A stretch of DNA of 23,912 bases from Alphaproteobacteria bacterium (GTDB taxonomy: Bacteria > Pseudomonadota > Gammaproteobacteria > JAGOUN01), in the NCBI GenBank assembly GCA_021151585.1, contig JAGKWX010000025.1, forward strand, positions 1 to 23,912, given 5' to 3'. The position numbers and the translations under genes were made by a program. The notes under the pieces were generated by a model. It was given only the letters and a program-made list of their open reading frames with translations, was not told where the DNA came from and did no database searches. Shown in pieces: positions 22,205-23,912 of this stretch (positions are counted from its first letter, which is position 1; each line of letters begins with the position of its first letter).

Positions 22205-23206
22205 TTATGAGGCGGGTAGAAACTGTTCTTTAATGGATGTAGCTTCTTTGGGTTCTAAGCGGGGCCCTAATTTGGCCACAACATGAGAAGCTGCTAAATT
22301 GGCAAAATCAGCTGCATTAAAAAAATCCATTCCTTGCGTGTAGGCATATAAAAATGCACCAGCAAAAGTGTCTCCGGCACCTAGTGAATCTATGACGTTT
22401 GTTTTATATTCAGGGAACTGTCGGCTGATTGTTCCATCATAAGCAATCGCGCCTTCAGGGCCTAGAGTAATCAAGTACTGCTTGCTAATTTTTTTAAGAG
22501 CCTCTTGTGCTGCTGCGAGCGTTTGTGTTTTTGTATAAGTCAGCGCTTCTAATTCATTACAAAACAACAAATCAATACCGTTGCCTAAAATGTCGTCTAA
22601 TCCACTACGAAAAATGTTAATGATATTTTGATCGGATAAAGTTAATGCAATTTTTACGTTATATTGCTCTGCAATTTTTCTTGTTGTGATTGCTGCTTGG
22701 CGTGTTTTTTCTTCAGAAACCAAATATCCTTCAATATAAACATAACGTGACGCAGCAATCGCGCGTTCGTTGACAATACTCATATCAATATTTGCTGTAA
22801 TACCTAAATAAGTTGCCATAGTGCGTTGATTATCTGGTGTTATTAGGGCAATACATTTTCCTGTATCACCAGCAGGTCGGTTGAATTCGGTTAAATTAGT
22901 TTGAACACCTTTCGTGACGAGATCATGGTAGTACAAACGTCCGGAAGTATCATTCGCGACTAATGAAGTATAAAAAGTCTGTGCACCAAACATTTGTGCC
23001 GTAATTGCGGTATTCGCCGCTGAGCCGCCACAGGCATAGGTGGGAGCATACTGTTTTAGGGCTTGTAAAACGTGTTCGTGCTCTGACTCATTGATGAGTT
23101 TCATTGTGCCCTTTTTCATGCTTAATTTATCGATGATGCCTTCATCTACCTCGTACACCATATCGAGAAGGGCATTGCCTATGCTATAGATATCATATTG
23201 TTTCAT
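22205..23206 (-). CDS. PfkB-family carbohydrate/nucleoside kinase (adenosine-kinase-like)
   Basis: A 333-residue ribokinase-fold kinase. The first signature region is CGGSAANTAITAQMFG and the second is DSLGAGDTFAGAFLYA, containing the GAGD anion hole and catalytic Asp. The N-terminus YDIYSIGNALLDMVYEV and later GRLYYHDLVTKGV match the adenosine/sugar-kinase subgroup. Bacterial proteins with this pattern are usually annotated as adenosine kinase. Adenosine, inosine-guanosine or a sugar remain possible substrates. The gene stands alone and is divergent from the thioesterase; no strong Shine-Dalgarno precedes its ATG. Confidence 0.88.
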   Translation of the reverse strand: MKQYDIYSIGNALLDMVYEVDEGIIDKLSMKKGTMKLINESEHEHVLQALKQYAPTYACGGSAANTAITAQMFGAQTFYTSLVANDTSGRLYYHDLVTKGVQTNLTEFNRPAGDTGKCIALITPDNQRTMATYLGITANIDMSIVNERAIAASRYVYIEGYLVSEEKTRQAAITTRKIAEQYNVKIALTLSDQNIINIFRSGLDDILGNGIDLLFCNELEALTYTKTQTLAAAQEALKKISKQYLITLGPEGAIAYDGTISRQFPEYKTNVIDSLGAGDTFAGAFLYAYTQGMDFFNAADFANLAASHVVAKLGPRLEPKEATSIKEQFLPAS

Positions 23207-23286
23207 TTCGTTTCGATCAAAAGCACAAAAGGGGACATTTTACGGATTTTGTTGTAGGATGGGAATAAATAAATAGGAGAAATGCT

Positions 23287-23745
23287 ATGCGAGAGAGCAA
23301 AGAAAGCGCAAATAGTCTTATTTTTTCTCACATCATGACTCCCGACATGATTAATTTTTCAGGAACGATTCATGGCGGCCATGTTTTACGTGATTTAGAC
23401 CAAGTGGCTTATGCCTGCGCGGTAAAATATTGTAAACAAAATGTCGTCACTCTCTCAGTGGATGAGGTTTTATTCAAGCAACCTATTTATGCTGGCGAGA
23501 TGGTAAGTTATTTGGCAAATATTAATTACGTTGGCAAAACTTCCATGGAAGTGGGAGTGAGAGTTGTGGCAGAAAATTTAAAATCAGGAACACAAAGGCA
23601 CGTTATTACATGCTATTTTACCATGGTTGCTGTCGATGAAAATATGAAGCCGTGCTCAGTGCCGCGATTGATTCCTGAAACAGAAGAAGAAAAGCGTTGG
23701 TATAAAGCAGGTGAAGCACGACGTCAAATTCGTGTTTTGTCGTAA
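23287..23745 (+). CDS. Hotdog-fold acyl-CoA thioesterase
   Basis: A 152-residue single-hotdog-domain protein of the YciA/BACH acyl-CoA hydrolase type. IMTPDMINFSGTIHGGHVLRDLDQVAYACA matches the substrate-loop and catalytic-helix pattern (N/D-x-x-G-x-x-x-G-G-x-x-L-x-x-x-D), here with a shifted acidic residue in LRDLD. VGKTSMEVGVRVVAEN follows the family middle region. These enzymes release free fatty acids from acyl-CoA. AGGAGA lies six bases before the ATG at 23287, supporting the start. Confidence 0.88.
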   Translation: MRESKESANSLIFSHIMTPDMINFSGTIHGGHVLRDLDQVAYACAVKYCKQNVVTLSVDEVLFKQPIYAGEMVSYLANINYVGKTSMEVGVRVVAENLKSGTQRHVITCYFTMVAVDENMKPCSVPRLIPETEEEKRWYKAGEARRQIRVLS

Positions 23746-23912
23746 AAAAGCCTACACTTGTGGTTCTGCTGTGTGCAATTTTTGATGCTTGAAGTTTACC
23801 CGGTCAGTTACATATGGAAGCATTTTTCTCAAAATGTGATATTTAGATCAGTATGTTGGCGCTTGGCTAATTTGTTGAGTTATAGAACTATTCCAGAACT
23901 AATGCTTGAGCG

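Noticed and set aside
23232..23246. GGGACATTTTACGGA, resembling an iteron
   Set aside because: It needs an inserted and a lost base to fit the consensus and is 8 kb from the origin, in an ordinary divergent promoter gap.
23746..23912. Possible partial gene at the right edge
   Set aside because: All frames close within a few codons or lack recognisable protein; nothing is supported in the last 167 bases.

Overview
The window is AT-rich bacterial DNA. The nearest relatives I can suggest are Gammaproteobacteria of the Legionellales type (Coxiella/Legionella relatives), probably host-associated. This is inferred from close E. coli-like PpiB, MutM, Tag and UmuD proteins, from an ankyrin-repeat protein, a lysine-rich H1-like protein, a POT peptide transporter and a major facilitator transporter, and from a plasmid-type Rep/ParA/ParB set resembling those of plasmids in that order. 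No rRNA, tRNA or CRISPR array was recognised.

Layout. 1-198 is the end of an IS6-family insertion sequence (transposase C-terminus plus terminal repeat). 352-4317 holds a POT peptide transporter, cytosolic cyclophilin PpiB, an exported gamma-glutamylcyclotransferase-like protein and MutM. 4318-5748 holds an ankyrin-repeat protein between two stretches of possible broken coding sequence. 5749-10933 holds a tag/ogt alkylation-repair pair, an MFS transporter, the ABC-F ATPase Uup and an exported cyclophilin. 11091-11888 is a short-chain dehydrogenase.

11934-17808 is the unusual part: a plasmid-like replication and partition island. On the minus strand lie parA, parB and a small protein that looks like two ribbon-helix-helix domains in tandem. 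Divergent from them is a Rep_3-like initiator. Between parA and rep lies an AT-rich segment with five 15-bp iterons whose starts are 21, 22, 22 and 33 bp apart, that is, on one helical face. The last iteron also supplies the rep ribosome-binding site. Further iteron copies lie beyond the par operon. Downstream of rep are a UmuD-like self-cleaving protein without UmuC and a second ParB without ParA. Housekeeping genes on both sides suggest a plasmid replicon resident in a chromosome, or a large plasmid/chromid carrying chromosomal genes.

18051-23745 returns to chromosomal-type genes: an H1-like protein with a clear terminator, a DsbC/DsbG-like periplasmic protein, a minus-strand comF-mlaA-trmL run, a shortened BioC-like methyltransferase whose start codon abuts that of comF, a PfkB-family (adenosine-kinase-like) kinase and a hotdog acyl-CoA thioesterase.

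Likely joint roles: mutM, tag and ogt cover oxidative and alkylation DNA damage. Rep, ParA, ParB and the RHH protein would replicate and segregate the replicon under iteron and operator control. The two cyclophilins and the Dsb-like protein serve protein folding in cytoplasm and periplasm. MlaA serves outer-membrane lipid asymmetry.
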